IMG/VR virus record: IMGVR_UViG_3300020160_002556
Location: 1 to 47,295 of that record
Length of the DNA: 47,295 nucleotides
Origin: a virus
Reading direction: 5' to 3' (one strand)
Below the pieces are notes generated by a model. That model made no database searches and was not told the origin of the DNA. It was given only the letters and a program-made list of their open reading frames with translations. Of this stretch, positions 28,619 to 37,482 are shown piece by piece. The position numbers and the translations under genes were made by a program. Within the stretch, counting starts at the first letter, position 1; each line of letters begins with the position of its first letter.

Positions 28619-29340
28619 TGCTTATGTCGAATGAAGAAGGTTTCGAAACTGAAAAGCCAAAATTTGAAGACTGTTTAGGCATAATAGACGAAGAATTGCT
28701 GAAAAGAAAAGGCAAGTGGAGATTGACAGCTATTGCCTGGATGGATTTCGACGATGTTTCTCAAAAAATAAGACTCCATATATTCAACAAATGGAGTCAA
28801 TGGGATAATTCGCGTCCTTTAAGACCCTGGCTGAATACTATTATTACAAACCAGATAACAAATTTAATAAGGAATAATTATTCTTCATTTTCCAAGCCAT
28901 GTCTGCAATGCAAATTTAATCAAGGCGGTAATTCGTGCGCACTTTATGATGTGCAGAATTATGAATGCGAAGCTTATGCAAAGTGGGAGGTGGGTAAAAA
29001 AACCGCCCACGATATAAGGCTACCAATAAGTATAAACGATAATACTTTTAAAGATCAAAACAATTTTGATTTATCCCCCCTAGATATAAAAGATGAGAAT
29101 TCTTACATAGACTATGATTATAAGGTCGAAAATTTTCATAAAAAAATAAAAGAAAAACTCACGGTGGCTGAATGTAAGGTTTATACGTGCCTATATATTG
29201 AGAATAAAAATGAAATAGACACCGCCAGATTGATGGGCTATAAAACGAGTGAAAAAAATAGATCTCCGGGCTACAAGCAAATAAAAAAAATAAAAAATAA
29301 AATATATAAAGTGGCAAAACAGATCATCTTGGATTTTTAA
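28618..29340 (+). CDS. sigma-70-like factor with Cys4 insertion
   Basis: Product of 240 aa. WMDFDDVSQKIRLHIFNKWS with RPLRPWLNTIITNQITNLIR resembles sigma region 2 of ECF-type factors. A spacer with four cysteines (CLQCKFNQGGNSC, then C ten residues on) follows. The C-terminus (LTVAECKVYTCLYIENKNEI ... RLMGYKTSEKN...) resembles a region 4 helix-turn-helix. It would direct host RNA polymerase to phage late promoters. A second ATG 6 nt further is possible. Confidence 0.7.
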   Translation: MLMSNEEGFETEKPKFEDCLGIIDEELLKRKGKWRLTAIAWMDFDDVSQKIRLHIFNKWSQWDNSRPLRPWLNTIITNQITNLIRNNYSSFSKPCLQCKFNQGGNSCALYDVQNYECEAYAKWEVGKKTAHDIRLPISINDNTFKDQNNFDLSPLDIKDENSYIDYDYKVENFHKKIKEKLTVAECKVYTCLYIENKNEIDTARLMGYKTSEKNRSPGYKQIKKIKNKIYKVAKQIILDF

Positions 29341-29346
29341 TTTAAA

Positions 29347-30513
29347 ATGGAACAATCTGAAGAAAAAAAAATAGAGCTGACCGCCGATCAGCAAAACTTA
29401 ATAAGAGCCGCTTTTCAAGATGGCGCATCGCCAAATCTGTCTGAGCTTACGCAGACTGTTTTTAATAACAGCTCACTTGATGGTAGAAGTAGACAGGGTA
29501 GGGCGATAAAGGAGTATATTGCGGAATTCCAGATAGGCAAAGTCAGAGTTAACGTTATTCAGAAAATAGATCCATACATTCTCACAGAAGAGCAAAAAGA
29601 AAAAATTAAAGAATCCTTTAAGCTTGAGGGTTTTACGACATTACTATTTACAAGAAAATTATTTAATGATGAAAAAATAAGCGCGCTTCATCAAGAGCAT
29701 AGAGCCGTGAGTGAATATGTTAAATTATTGAGCAACGAGGAAGATAGAAAAAGCCTAAGAATTAGTGATTCTGGTGAATTTGAAACAATTGTTTACAATC
29801 CTTCCAACAATTTAAAGCGACCAGAAGTTGCAACTGAGCAGTATCGACCTCCGGCTACTTTTATTCAAGTTATAGCGAGAATAAATAAATATTTGAACTA
29901 TGGATGGAAAGAAGAATTGTTGAAAAGGGCGCAAATTAAATGCGTCGAATCGCTCGCTTCTTATTTAAAAATTTTTAGGTTCCTTTACCAGATTAATAGT
30001 TACTCAAGGCTTGAGGATAGAGAATTATTCGAGGATGCTTTTATACGTTATACGCATGATAAGGATGATTTGACCCAGGAGGAGCTTGACCAGTTTATAA
30101 CATTGTCAAATGAAGTTGTAATAGCTGCTGATATTCAAAGAAGAATAGATTATCTGCGGCACGCTTTGGACGATATGGCTTCGGAGTCTGATGGTAAAAA
30201 AATAAGCATGAGTTTGAACGAGGCTATTAATAATGCTCAAACCGAATATAATCAATGTATTTCTAGGCAAGATAAGCTGTATAAAAGTTTGACCGTTAAT
30301 AGGTCCAAAAGAATAGAGGAAAGAAGAAATGAAAACGCATCTATTCTTAATTTGGTTTATGCGTGGAAGCAGGAGGAAAATAGGGAGAGAATGATTGCTT
30401 TGGCAGAGCGACAAAGAGAGGCGCTGAAAGAAGAGGTTGAAAAATTATCTTCAGTGGATGAGTTTAAGGCAATTATTCGCGGGATTGACCCAAAAGAAAT
30501 ATTTAATACCTGA
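29347..30513 (+). CDS. unknown protein, candidate small terminase
   Basis: Product of 388 aa, largely helical. The N-terminus has two similar blocks, LTADQQNLIRAAFQDG... and LTEEQKEKIKESFKLEG..., each ending in an AxxEY-type helix (IKEYIAEF, VSEYVKLL), which may be duplicated DNA-binding domains. The C-terminus is a long coiled coil. Its place before the nuclease and TerL, and the DNA-binding-like repeats, make a small terminase possible, but I do not recognise the family. Confidence 0.55.
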   Translation: MEQSEEKKIELTADQQNLIRAAFQDGASPNLSELTQTVFNNSSLDGRSRQGRAIKEYIAEFQIGKVRVNVIQKIDPYILTEEQKEKIKESFKLEGFTTLLFTRKLFNDEKISALHQEHRAVSEYVKLLSNEEDRKSLRISDSGEFETIVYNPSNNLKRPEVATEQYRPPATFIQVIARINKYLNYGWKEELLKRAQIKCVESLASYLKIFRFLYQINSYSRLEDRELFEDAFIRYTHDKDDLTQEELDQFITLSNEVVIAADIQRRIDYLRHALDDMASESDGKKISMSLNEAINNAQTEYNQCISRQDKLYKSLTVNRSKRIEERRNENASILNLVYAWKQEENRERMIALAERQREALKEEVEKLSSVDEFKAIIRGIDPKEIFNT

Positions 30514-30516
30514 TTT

Positions 30517-31449
30517 ATGGATTTTTTATGTAAAGAGTCTCACTGTGGATATTCGTCTGAAGACAAGGATGAATTTATCAAGCATATAAAACAAGTTCAC
30601 GAATTGAAGATAGATCAGTACTGTAAATTTAATATTAACAAGCGTGATTTATTGACAAAAGAAGTTATTAATTTTAAAAGTTTTGAACAGTATTTATTGA
30701 CAGACTTTGTGAATAAAAAAAATATGCTAGCCTGGCTAAAAGTTGAAAAAGACGGTTCTGCAAAAGATTTTCTATTGTATAAAATTATTTCGCATTCTGA
30801 ATTAAAAAGTGTATGCTATTTTCCCTCATCTTCCGAAATGAGAACAATATCATACCTCCCTTCGATAAAGACTTATCAGTTCTTCTTTGATAATCTAAAT
30901 GAATTCATAGAATCTACAGGCTTAAAAAGAAGATATAATTATAATAAAAATGAATTAAAATTTAATTTTATTCATAAGAAAAACATAACAATCGACACAA
31001 GGGAGCAAAAACCCATAAAATTGAAAAATTATAGCATAATTAATCAAAAATTAGATTTTGGCGATTACTCATGCGACGGAATTCTCGCTGTGGAAAGAAA
31101 ATCTTTAAGCGATTTAGTTTCAACCTTATCTTCTGGATTTGAAAGATTTAATAGAGAAGTGGAGAGGGCTAAATCAGTGGGTGGATATATAGTTGTTGTT
31201 ACTGAGTGTGATATTAATAAATTTTTATCATTTTCGTATTCAAGAACTGGCAAATTTGCAAAGGCTTCTACTGATTTTATATTTCACAGATTCAGAGAGG
31301 TGTGTAAAAATTTCCCAGAAAATATACAATTTTGTTTTTCTGGAGGGAGAGCGGAATCCTCCAGTTTGATTCCAAAAATATTATCCATGGACGCTGAAGA
31401 TGCTAAAAATTTAGATTTTCAATATTTATTGGATCATAAACTTATTTAG
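30517..31449 (+). CDS. C2H2 zinc finger-ERCC4 nuclease
   Basis: Product of 310 aa. N-terminal finger C-x4-C-x12-H-x4-H (CKESHCGYSSEDKDEFIKHI). The C-terminal domain has DTREQKP near 160, GDYS near 183 and the catalytic VERKSLSDLV near 193, the ERCC4/XPF-type nuclease signature (GDxn-ERKx3D). Such enzymes cut branched DNA. Being 4 nt from terL, it may resolve branches before packaging, as T4 endonuclease VII does (inference). Confidence 0.83.
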   Translation: MDFLCKESHCGYSSEDKDEFIKHIKQVHELKIDQYCKFNINKRDLLTKEVINFKSFEQYLLTDFVNKKNMLAWLKVEKDGSAKDFLLYKIISHSELKSVCYFPSSSEMRTISYLPSIKTYQFFFDNLNEFIESTGLKRRYNYNKNELKFNFIHKKNITIDTREQKPIKLKNYSIINQKLDFGDYSCDGILAVERKSLSDLVSTLSSGFERFNREVERAKSVGGYIVVVTECDINKFLSFSYSRTGKFAKASTDFIFHRFREVCKNFPENIQFCFSGGRAESSSLIPKILSMDAEDAKNLDFQYLLDHKLI

Positions 31450-31452
31450 TAT

Positions 31453-33384
31453 ATGTGGGAAGTAGGCAATCAAGATATTATAATTCCAGACAAGCATTTC
31501 AACGAGCAATTAGCGGAAATGCGTGGAGAAATGGATGACGCCACCGCCAGAATAACACTTGCAAAATTTTTAAAAGCAAATATCGGTTTAACTACTGAGC
31601 TTTTTCTTGGGATCAAGTTGGAAAAATACCAAGAAATAACTATTAAAGCCATGTTTAATAGGAATTTTAGTATGTTAACATGGGGTAGAGGCGCTTCAAA
31701 AAGTTTTTGCGCCGCTGTTTTTTGCATATTGCAATGTATATTTGAACCAGGGACTAAAATCCTTATAGCTTCTGCTAACTTCAGAACATCTCGCAGATTA
31801 TTTATGGAGATAGATAAGATGCTGAATGCAAAAGATGGAACTTTAGCAAAACAATGCTTTAAAGACCCAATTAAAAGAAATGATGAATATGTTTATCCGG
31901 TTGAACTGCCGCATGGTGGATCTATAACCGCTATACCTCTTGGCGGAGAAAATACTAGAGGCTATCGCGCATCTGTTTTGATTATCGACGAATTTCTTTT
32001 GATGCCAAAGGATATTGTTGAAAGAGTTCTTATGCCGTTCATGAGTTCTCCGCTTGATGTCGCAGAAAGAATCAAAGTGAGAGAAGTAGAGGATCAGATG
32101 ATAAAATCTGGCAGAATGCAAGAAAAAGATAGAACAATATTTAAAAACATGAACAAGATGATAACATTGAGTTCTGCTAGTTATACTTTTGAATATTTGT
32201 TTGAGTTGTATTCTATATGGTCTGATATTATCAGAGATCCAAATATATTGTCGGATTCAGAAAAAGTTGGTGAAGACAGAATGGAGGCGATGAAAAATTC
32301 TACTTATTTCGTTTCGCAAATGAGTTATGAATCGCTTCCTGAACACATGATTGATCAAGGCGTTATTCAATTGGCTAAAAGCGGGGGCATTAGTCATTCG
32401 GCTTTTCTCAGAGAGTATTGCGCCAGATTTGTTGATGGTGGGGATGGTTACTTTTCTCCAAAAAAGATGACATTATGCACCGTGCCTAATGGTCAATACC
32501 CAACCACTAAAATAGTGGGAGATAAAGATAAAAAATATGTCTTGGCAATAGATCCAAGTTTCAGTGCGTCAAAAAGTTCTGACTATTTTGCGATGGCGGT
32601 TCTTGAACTTAATGAGGAAGATTCAACATCTGTCTACGTTCATGGCTATCAAAAGGCTGGAGCCAGCATACAAGATCACATAAAATATTTTTATTATTTA
32701 TTAACGCATTTTAATATTCATCTTGTCATAATTGATAACGCTGGTGGCGATCAATTTATAGAAGCTGCTAATGGGTCTGCCATATTTAAAGCCAAGGGAA
32801 TGAAGGTTGGATTTTTTGAATTTAACTCGGACAAGGAGGGTGATGAATATAACGAAATGCTGAAAGAAGCCAAAGCTCAATATAATTTAGATACAAAGTC
32901 GATATGTATTAAGCAGTATTTTACATCTTCATTTATTGGAAGGGCTAATGGGTATCTTCAAAGCTGTATTGATCATAAAAGGGTATGGTTTGCCAGTGCG
33001 TCATGTGCTCACCCAGATATAGTTAACCAAATGTTTTCTTTGAATATCCCGATAGAGTATATTTATCCAAAAGGTATAGACGACGCGCCCGAGGATGCCT
33101 TGGAAAGAACCAAGCTTGGCGTTAGAGATTTCATGGAGCAACAGGACTTCATTATAAAAGATACAAAAGATCAATGCGCGCTAATTCAAGTTTCTTCTAC
33201 AAATCGAGGAACTCAGAGTTTTGACCTTCCAAGTCACCTTAGAAGATTGACAACTGCAAACAAGCCAAGAAAGGATAATTATTCTACTTTAATGCTTGGT
33301 AATTGGGCTGTTAAAGTATATTTTGATCTTAATTCAGAAAAAGCCGAGAAGCCAAAATACAATTTTACTCCTTTTTTTCTATAA
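31453..33384 (+). CDS. terL: terminase large subunit
   Basis: Product of 643 aa. ATPase: Walker A-like GRGASKS at 78-84 and Walker B VLIIDE near 175-180. RNase H-type nuclease: LAIDPSFSASKSSDYFAMAV near 363, VIIDNAGGDQ near 426, and a later acidic EDALERTKLGVRDFME. This is the packaging motor and headful or site-specific cutter, docking on the portal encoded next. Starts 4 nt after the nuclease gene. Confidence 0.93.
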   Translation: MWEVGNQDIIIPDKHFNEQLAEMRGEMDDATARITLAKFLKANIGLTTELFLGIKLEKYQEITIKAMFNRNFSMLTWGRGASKSFCAAVFCILQCIFEPGTKILIASANFRTSRRLFMEIDKMLNAKDGTLAKQCFKDPIKRNDEYVYPVELPHGGSITAIPLGGENTRGYRASVLIIDEFLLMPKDIVERVLMPFMSSPLDVAERIKVREVEDQMIKSGRMQEKDRTIFKNMNKMITLSSASYTFEYLFELYSIWSDIIRDPNILSDSEKVGEDRMEAMKNSTYFVSQMSYESLPEHMIDQGVIQLAKSGGISHSAFLREYCARFVDGGDGYFSPKKMTLCTVPNGQYPTTKIVGDKDKKYVLAIDPSFSASKSSDYFAMAVLELNEEDSTSVYVHGYQKAGASIQDHIKYFYYLLTHFNIHLVIIDNAGGDQFIEAANGSAIFKAKGMKVGFFEFNSDKEGDEYNEMLKEAKAQYNLDTKSICIKQYFTSSFIGRANGYLQSCIDHKRVWFASASCAHPDIVNQMFSLNIPIEYIYPKGIDDAPEDALERTKLGVRDFMEQQDFIIKDTKDQCALIQVSSTNRGTQSFDLPSHLRRLTTANKPRKDNYSTLMLGNWAVKVYFDLNSEKAEKPKYNFTPFFL

Positions 33385-33452
33385 AACGTGTAGAATTATA
33401 TAATAATATCATTGCGGCTGATAATTTAATTAATTAAAATAAAGGAACATTA

Positions 33453-35492
33453 ATGGCTAGACAAAAAGCAGAAAAAAACAATTTGTTTGATCAACAGGCG
33501 TCTAAGGCTTCTGTAAAAAAAGAAAGAATAGAGTTACCTGAAGCCGTTATGGCTAGCTTGGACGACAATTTAAGTATAGCAAGCGCCTCATCTTGTGAAA
33601 GAACAGGCGAGACCGGCATGAGAAGAAATTCTTCTTCGTCAATTACTAAAACCGATAGATTCTCCAACCTTGAAAGGGGCGTTGTTCCATTTATTTATGG
33701 AAGCGGCAGGGGAAATTATGATTCTAACATATCTGCGAAAGACACAATAGTACTTTGTCAAAAGGCTTATTGGAATGTACCGATTTTTAGAAACACGATA
33801 GATTTGATGACTGAATTTAGTCTCTCTGATATTTATTTAACAGGGGGCAACGAGCAAAGTCGTAAATTTTTCTATTTATGGTTGCAAAAAATAAATTCTT
33901 GGGATTTGCAGGATCAGTTCTATAGAGAGTTTTATCGAAGCGGCAATATATTTATCTACAAATTTAGAGCTGACTTTGGAAGGGATAACATGATGAAAAT
34001 CCAGGAGGCTTTCGGGGCTGAATCTGCCAAGATTGAAGATAATTCTTCTGCTATTCCTGTAAAATATATAATTTTAAATCCGGCTGATATTAATATTATC
34101 ACGTCTTCTTCTTTTTTAGATAATGTATATGTAAAAATGTTGAATGATTACGAATTGCAAAATTTAATAAATCCAAAGACGGAATCCGACAGGCAGATTG
34201 CGGAAAAAATACCAGAAATCAAAAAGATAATCGACAAAAACAAGAGCAAGCAGTCAAAAGCATTACCATCAGGGTTAAACAACGTTGGATTGGAGCTTGA
34301 CAAAGACAGGCTGGTTGCAGTTTTCTATAAAAAACAAAATTATGAGCCTCTTTCTGTGCCAATGGGCTTTGCCGTTCTGGAAGATATAAATTCAAAATTA
34401 GAGCTTAAAAAAATAGATCAAGCTATTGCCAGATCCGTTCAGCAGGCGGTGTTGATGATAACTATGGGCGATGAAAAGGTTGGAATGCCTAGCGCGCAAA
34501 ATCTTGTTTCAATGAGGAAGCTTTTTGAAAACCAAAGCGTTGGAAAAGTTCTCGTGGCGGATTATACTACAAATGCTAAGTTTGTAATTCCAGATATTGG
34601 TAATTTATTGGATCCAAAAAAGTATGAAATATTAGATAATGATATAAGAATGGGATTGAATAGCATTCTTTTTGGAGAGGAAAAATTTTCTAATACATCT
34701 ATTAAAGTTAAAGTATTTTTCGCAAGATTGAAATACGGAAGAGAAAAGTTTTTACGAGACTTTTTGATTCCAGAAATGAAAGAGGTTGGAAAAGCTCTTG
34801 GATTTAAACAGATTCCAACTCCAAAATTGGAAGATGTTGATTTTGAAGACAATGTTTTGATGAGCAGGGTTTATTCTAGACTTATAGAATTGGGCGTATT
34901 GACACCTGAAGAGGGTTTTGATGTTTTTCAAACAGGTAGATTACCAACCTCTGAAGAGAGCCTTGAGTCTCAAAAGAAATACAAAGATTTAAGAGAGAGG
35001 GGGTATTATCAGCCGTTGATTGGAGCGCCGAAGGAGGCGGCTGGAGTTTCCAGCGGCGGCGGGAGTAAAAATCCAGCTGGAGAATCTGGCAGACCATCTG
35101 GAACAACTGGAATAAAGCAAAGCACTCAAAGAAAACAAGTTTCCGCATCTGAATTTTTGAAAAAAGAACACGATAACAACAATAAATTTAGCTGCGAAAA
35201 GATGAAGAAAATAGTTTCTTCTTTGACAAGCATGGAGAAAAAAATAGAGTCTATTTTAAAAGCCAAATTTAATATTAAAAAATTAAATAAACAGCAAAAT
35301 GAAATAGTTTCAGATTTGTCTATTTTAATAGCTCAAAATGAAGATTTCAATAAATGGGAAGAGATTTTAAGTTCTTACATTGAGGATCCTTCCAAATCCA
35401 ATCCAGAAGTATACGACAAGATAGATAATTTAGCATCCGAACACGGATTGGATATAAGATCTGCAGCTATTCTTTATCACAGCAAATTGTAA
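33453..35492 (+). CDS. portal protein
   Basis: Product of 679 aa. Position directly after terL, an N-terminal disordered region, then PIFRNTIDLMTEF, FYREFYRSGNIFIYKF, VKYIILNPADINII and a C-terminal helical region are typical of large phage portals. Forms the dodecameric DNA-entry ring. The last ~150 residues contain a Gly/Ser linker and helices that may form the crown. AAAGGA lies 8 nt before ATG. Confidence 0.85.
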   Translation: MARQKAEKNNLFDQQASKASVKKERIELPEAVMASLDDNLSIASASSCERTGETGMRRNSSSSITKTDRFSNLERGVVPFIYGSGRGNYDSNISAKDTIVLCQKAYWNVPIFRNTIDLMTEFSLSDIYLTGGNEQSRKFFYLWLQKINSWDLQDQFYREFYRSGNIFIYKFRADFGRDNMMKIQEAFGAESAKIEDNSSAIPVKYIILNPADINIITSSSFLDNVYVKMLNDYELQNLINPKTESDRQIAEKIPEIKKIIDKNKSKQSKALPSGLNNVGLELDKDRLVAVFYKKQNYEPLSVPMGFAVLEDINSKLELKKIDQAIARSVQQAVLMITMGDEKVGMPSAQNLVSMRKLFENQSVGKVLVADYTTNAKFVIPDIGNLLDPKKYEILDNDIRMGLNSILFGEEKFSNTSIKVKVFFARLKYGREKFLRDFLIPEMKEVGKALGFKQIPTPKLEDVDFEDNVLMSRVYSRLIELGVLTPEEGFDVFQTGRLPTSEESLESQKKYKDLRERGYYQPLIGAPKEAAGVSSGGGSKNPAGESGRPSGTTGIKQSTQRKQVSASEFLKKEHDNNNKFSCEKMKKIVSSLTSMEKKIESILKAKFNIKKLNKQQNEIVSDLSILIAQNEDFNKWEEILSSYIEDPSKSNPEVYDKIDNLASEHGLDIRSAAILYHSKL

Positions 35493-35500
35493 TATAAATT

Positions 35501-37147
35501 ATGGCTATTAATAAAATAAAATTAAAACAAATTGATGCAGATTTTCCCGTCTTGGTTGGGCAGTATGGATCTGGATATTTCGCGCCCACGGGAAGTTTTT
35601 ATAATTTATCAGGTCAGTCTGTTAAATATTCGGATTTGGCAACCGGAAGACTGGTTTATACAACTGGTGATCAATCCATAAGTGGTCAAAAAACTTTTGT
35701 CAACAGGCCGTCTGTTAGTGGCGTTGGGTTGGCGAGATTGGATGAAGTAATTGGGATAAATGGGAATGATTTAATATATGGTGAAAAAACATTTGCTGGG
35801 ACTGGCAACTTTTTAAATAAATCGCTTTTTGAAAATTGTAATGTGGAATTTAGGAACTCTACTTTTACTTTTGACCTAACCTCTTCCACGGGTTTTGCAG
35901 ACAAGTTGAAAACCAGATTTGTGACAACTTCTGGAAATCAAGTGGTGCTAGGTGTAAAAACTTTCACAAGTGGAATTAGGGTAGGTGGCAATGGGGGAAG
36001 TGGCGTGCTTTATAGTGGTCAAATAAACCCTGTATACACTAGCGGCATAACTGGTAATTCAAATAGATATTTGACTTTTGTAGAAGGTACCGGAGATGGC
36101 TTCAAGAATATGCAAATGCATACTGGATTTAGCTATAATGCTTCCACACAAACTGTTAATTCTAGAATTTTTTCTGGGAATTTGAGTGGAGATGCGTTGC
36201 GCGCAGTAAACTCGTCTGGAGTTTACACAAGCGGCAGTCAAAATTTAAACGCGCAGATGTATCCAGCCTTCGCGGTCGCAAACGCCAGTGGCTTTCAAAT
36301 ATTGAGCGTAAATTCTGGACTTTTTTATAACCCAAACGAGAACGCATTGACGGCGCAAACTTTTTATGGTAATATTACTGGTACTGCATCAATGGCATTT
36401 AATGCCTCTGGCGTTTACATAACCGGAAGTCAAGGTTCAAGCGCGACAATGTATCCTGTCTTTGCAGCTGAAAATTCAAGCAATTATCAGTCATTAAATA
36501 CTGATCCACAGTTTTCATATAATCCGTCAACTGATGTATTAAGCGCTTCAACTTTTAAGGGTGGATTTTCTGGAAATTCTTTGAATGCTTCAGATGGTAC
36601 GACTTTAAATTTAGGCGTGAGCAATGCTAGCCATGCAATATCTTTCAATTTCCCAGTTGGAGCCACTAACTATACAATGACGAGTGGTTCTTTTGGACCA
36701 GCTGGCACTACTGCCATAAGAAATTTAGGATCTTCCTCAGTTAGATGGAAGGAGGTATTTGCAGGCGCTGCAGCAATAAATACTTCTGATAGAAATTTAA
36801 AGACAGAAATATCAGAAATTCCAGATTCTTGGTTGGACGCTTGGCAAGAGGTTGATTATACTAGATATAAATTTAAAGATTCTGTTGCTCAGAAAGGTTT
36901 GTCTGGAGCCAGATGGCACATTGGTCATATTGCGCAAGATATTTATGAGAAGTTCAATGCCCATAATTTAAACGCCTTTGATATAGGAATGCTGTGTTAT
37001 GATAAATGGGATGAATCAGTTGATCAAAACGGAAATGTTACGCCTTCTGGAGAAATTTGGTCTATCCGCCCAGATGAATGCCAATTTATGGAAATGGCTT
37101 TAATGAGAAGGTCAATAAACAGATTAAAAAGTGGAATTTTAATTTAA
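35501..37147 (+). CDS. tail fibre/spike with S74 chaperone
   Basis: Product of 548 aa. Repetitive beta-rich body (YTTGDQSISGQKTF, ASGVYTSGSQ, ASGVYITGSQ) and a C-terminal peptidase S74 intramolecular chaperone: SDRNLKTEI near 428 with the Ser/Lys self-cleavage pair, then WHIGHIAQDIYEKF and MALMRRSINRL. The chaperone drives trimer folding and is cut off. Host-receptor binding is the likely role. Confidence 0.85.
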   Translation: MAINKIKLKQIDADFPVLVGQYGSGYFAPTGSFYNLSGQSVKYSDLATGRLVYTTGDQSISGQKTFVNRPSVSGVGLARLDEVIGINGNDLIYGEKTFAGTGNFLNKSLFENCNVEFRNSTFTFDLTSSTGFADKLKTRFVTTSGNQVVLGVKTFTSGIRVGGNGGSGVLYSGQINPVYTSGITGNSNRYLTFVEGTGDGFKNMQMHTGFSYNASTQTVNSRIFSGNLSGDALRAVNSSGVYTSGSQNLNAQMYPAFAVANASGFQILSVNSGLFYNPNENALTAQTFYGNITGTASMAFNASGVYITGSQGSSATMYPVFAAENSSNYQSLNTDPQFSYNPSTDVLSASTFKGGFSGNSLNASDGTTLNLGVSNASHAISFNFPVGATNYTMTSGSFGPAGTTAIRNLGSSSVRWKEVFAGAAAINTSDRNLKTEISEIPDSWLDAWQEVDYTRYKFKDSVAQKGLSGARWHIGHIAQDIYEKFNAHNLNAFDIGMLCYDKWDESVDQNGNVTPSGEIWSIRPDECQFMEMALMRRSINRLKSGILI

Positions 37148-37169
37148 AATAAAGTGTAGTAGTAATATT

Positions 37170-37475
37170 ATGGATCATTTTCTTATACAAACAAAACTTC
37201 TTTTAACCGGCGAACAGGCTCCATTCACTGGTGAATCTGTAAATATTGCAAGAGCAAGGAATGTTGGATTTACTGCTTACGCAAGTGGCGCTGGATCTGT
37301 GACCCTTCAATACAAAAGCCCATTTTTTGAAAATAGTTGGGTTAACTTTTATAGTTTTACTGGTCTAACTACTGGATATGCTGAGCCAACCTATTTAACA
37401 ACTCCAATGGTTGAGGTTAGGGCTATATCAAGTGGTAATGGAAAATTCTGGGCGGGATTGACTGCTCAAAATTAA
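37170..37475 (+). CDS. small structural protein, 101 aa
   Basis: All-beta appearance (ARNVGFTAYASGAGSVTLQY, SPFFENSWVNFYSF, PMVEVRAISSGNGKFWAGLT), like phage fibre-associated or decoration modules with an Ig or jelly-roll fold. It sits between two fibre genes and probably belongs to the adsorption apparatus. GTGTA occurs 12 nt before ATG. Confidence 0.68.
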   Translation: MDHFLIQTKLLLTGEQAPFTGESVNIARARNVGFTAYASGAGSVTLQYKSPFFENSWVNFYSFTGLTTGYAEPTYLTTPMVEVRAISSGNGKFWAGLTAQN

Positions 37476-37482
37476 TAAAAAA

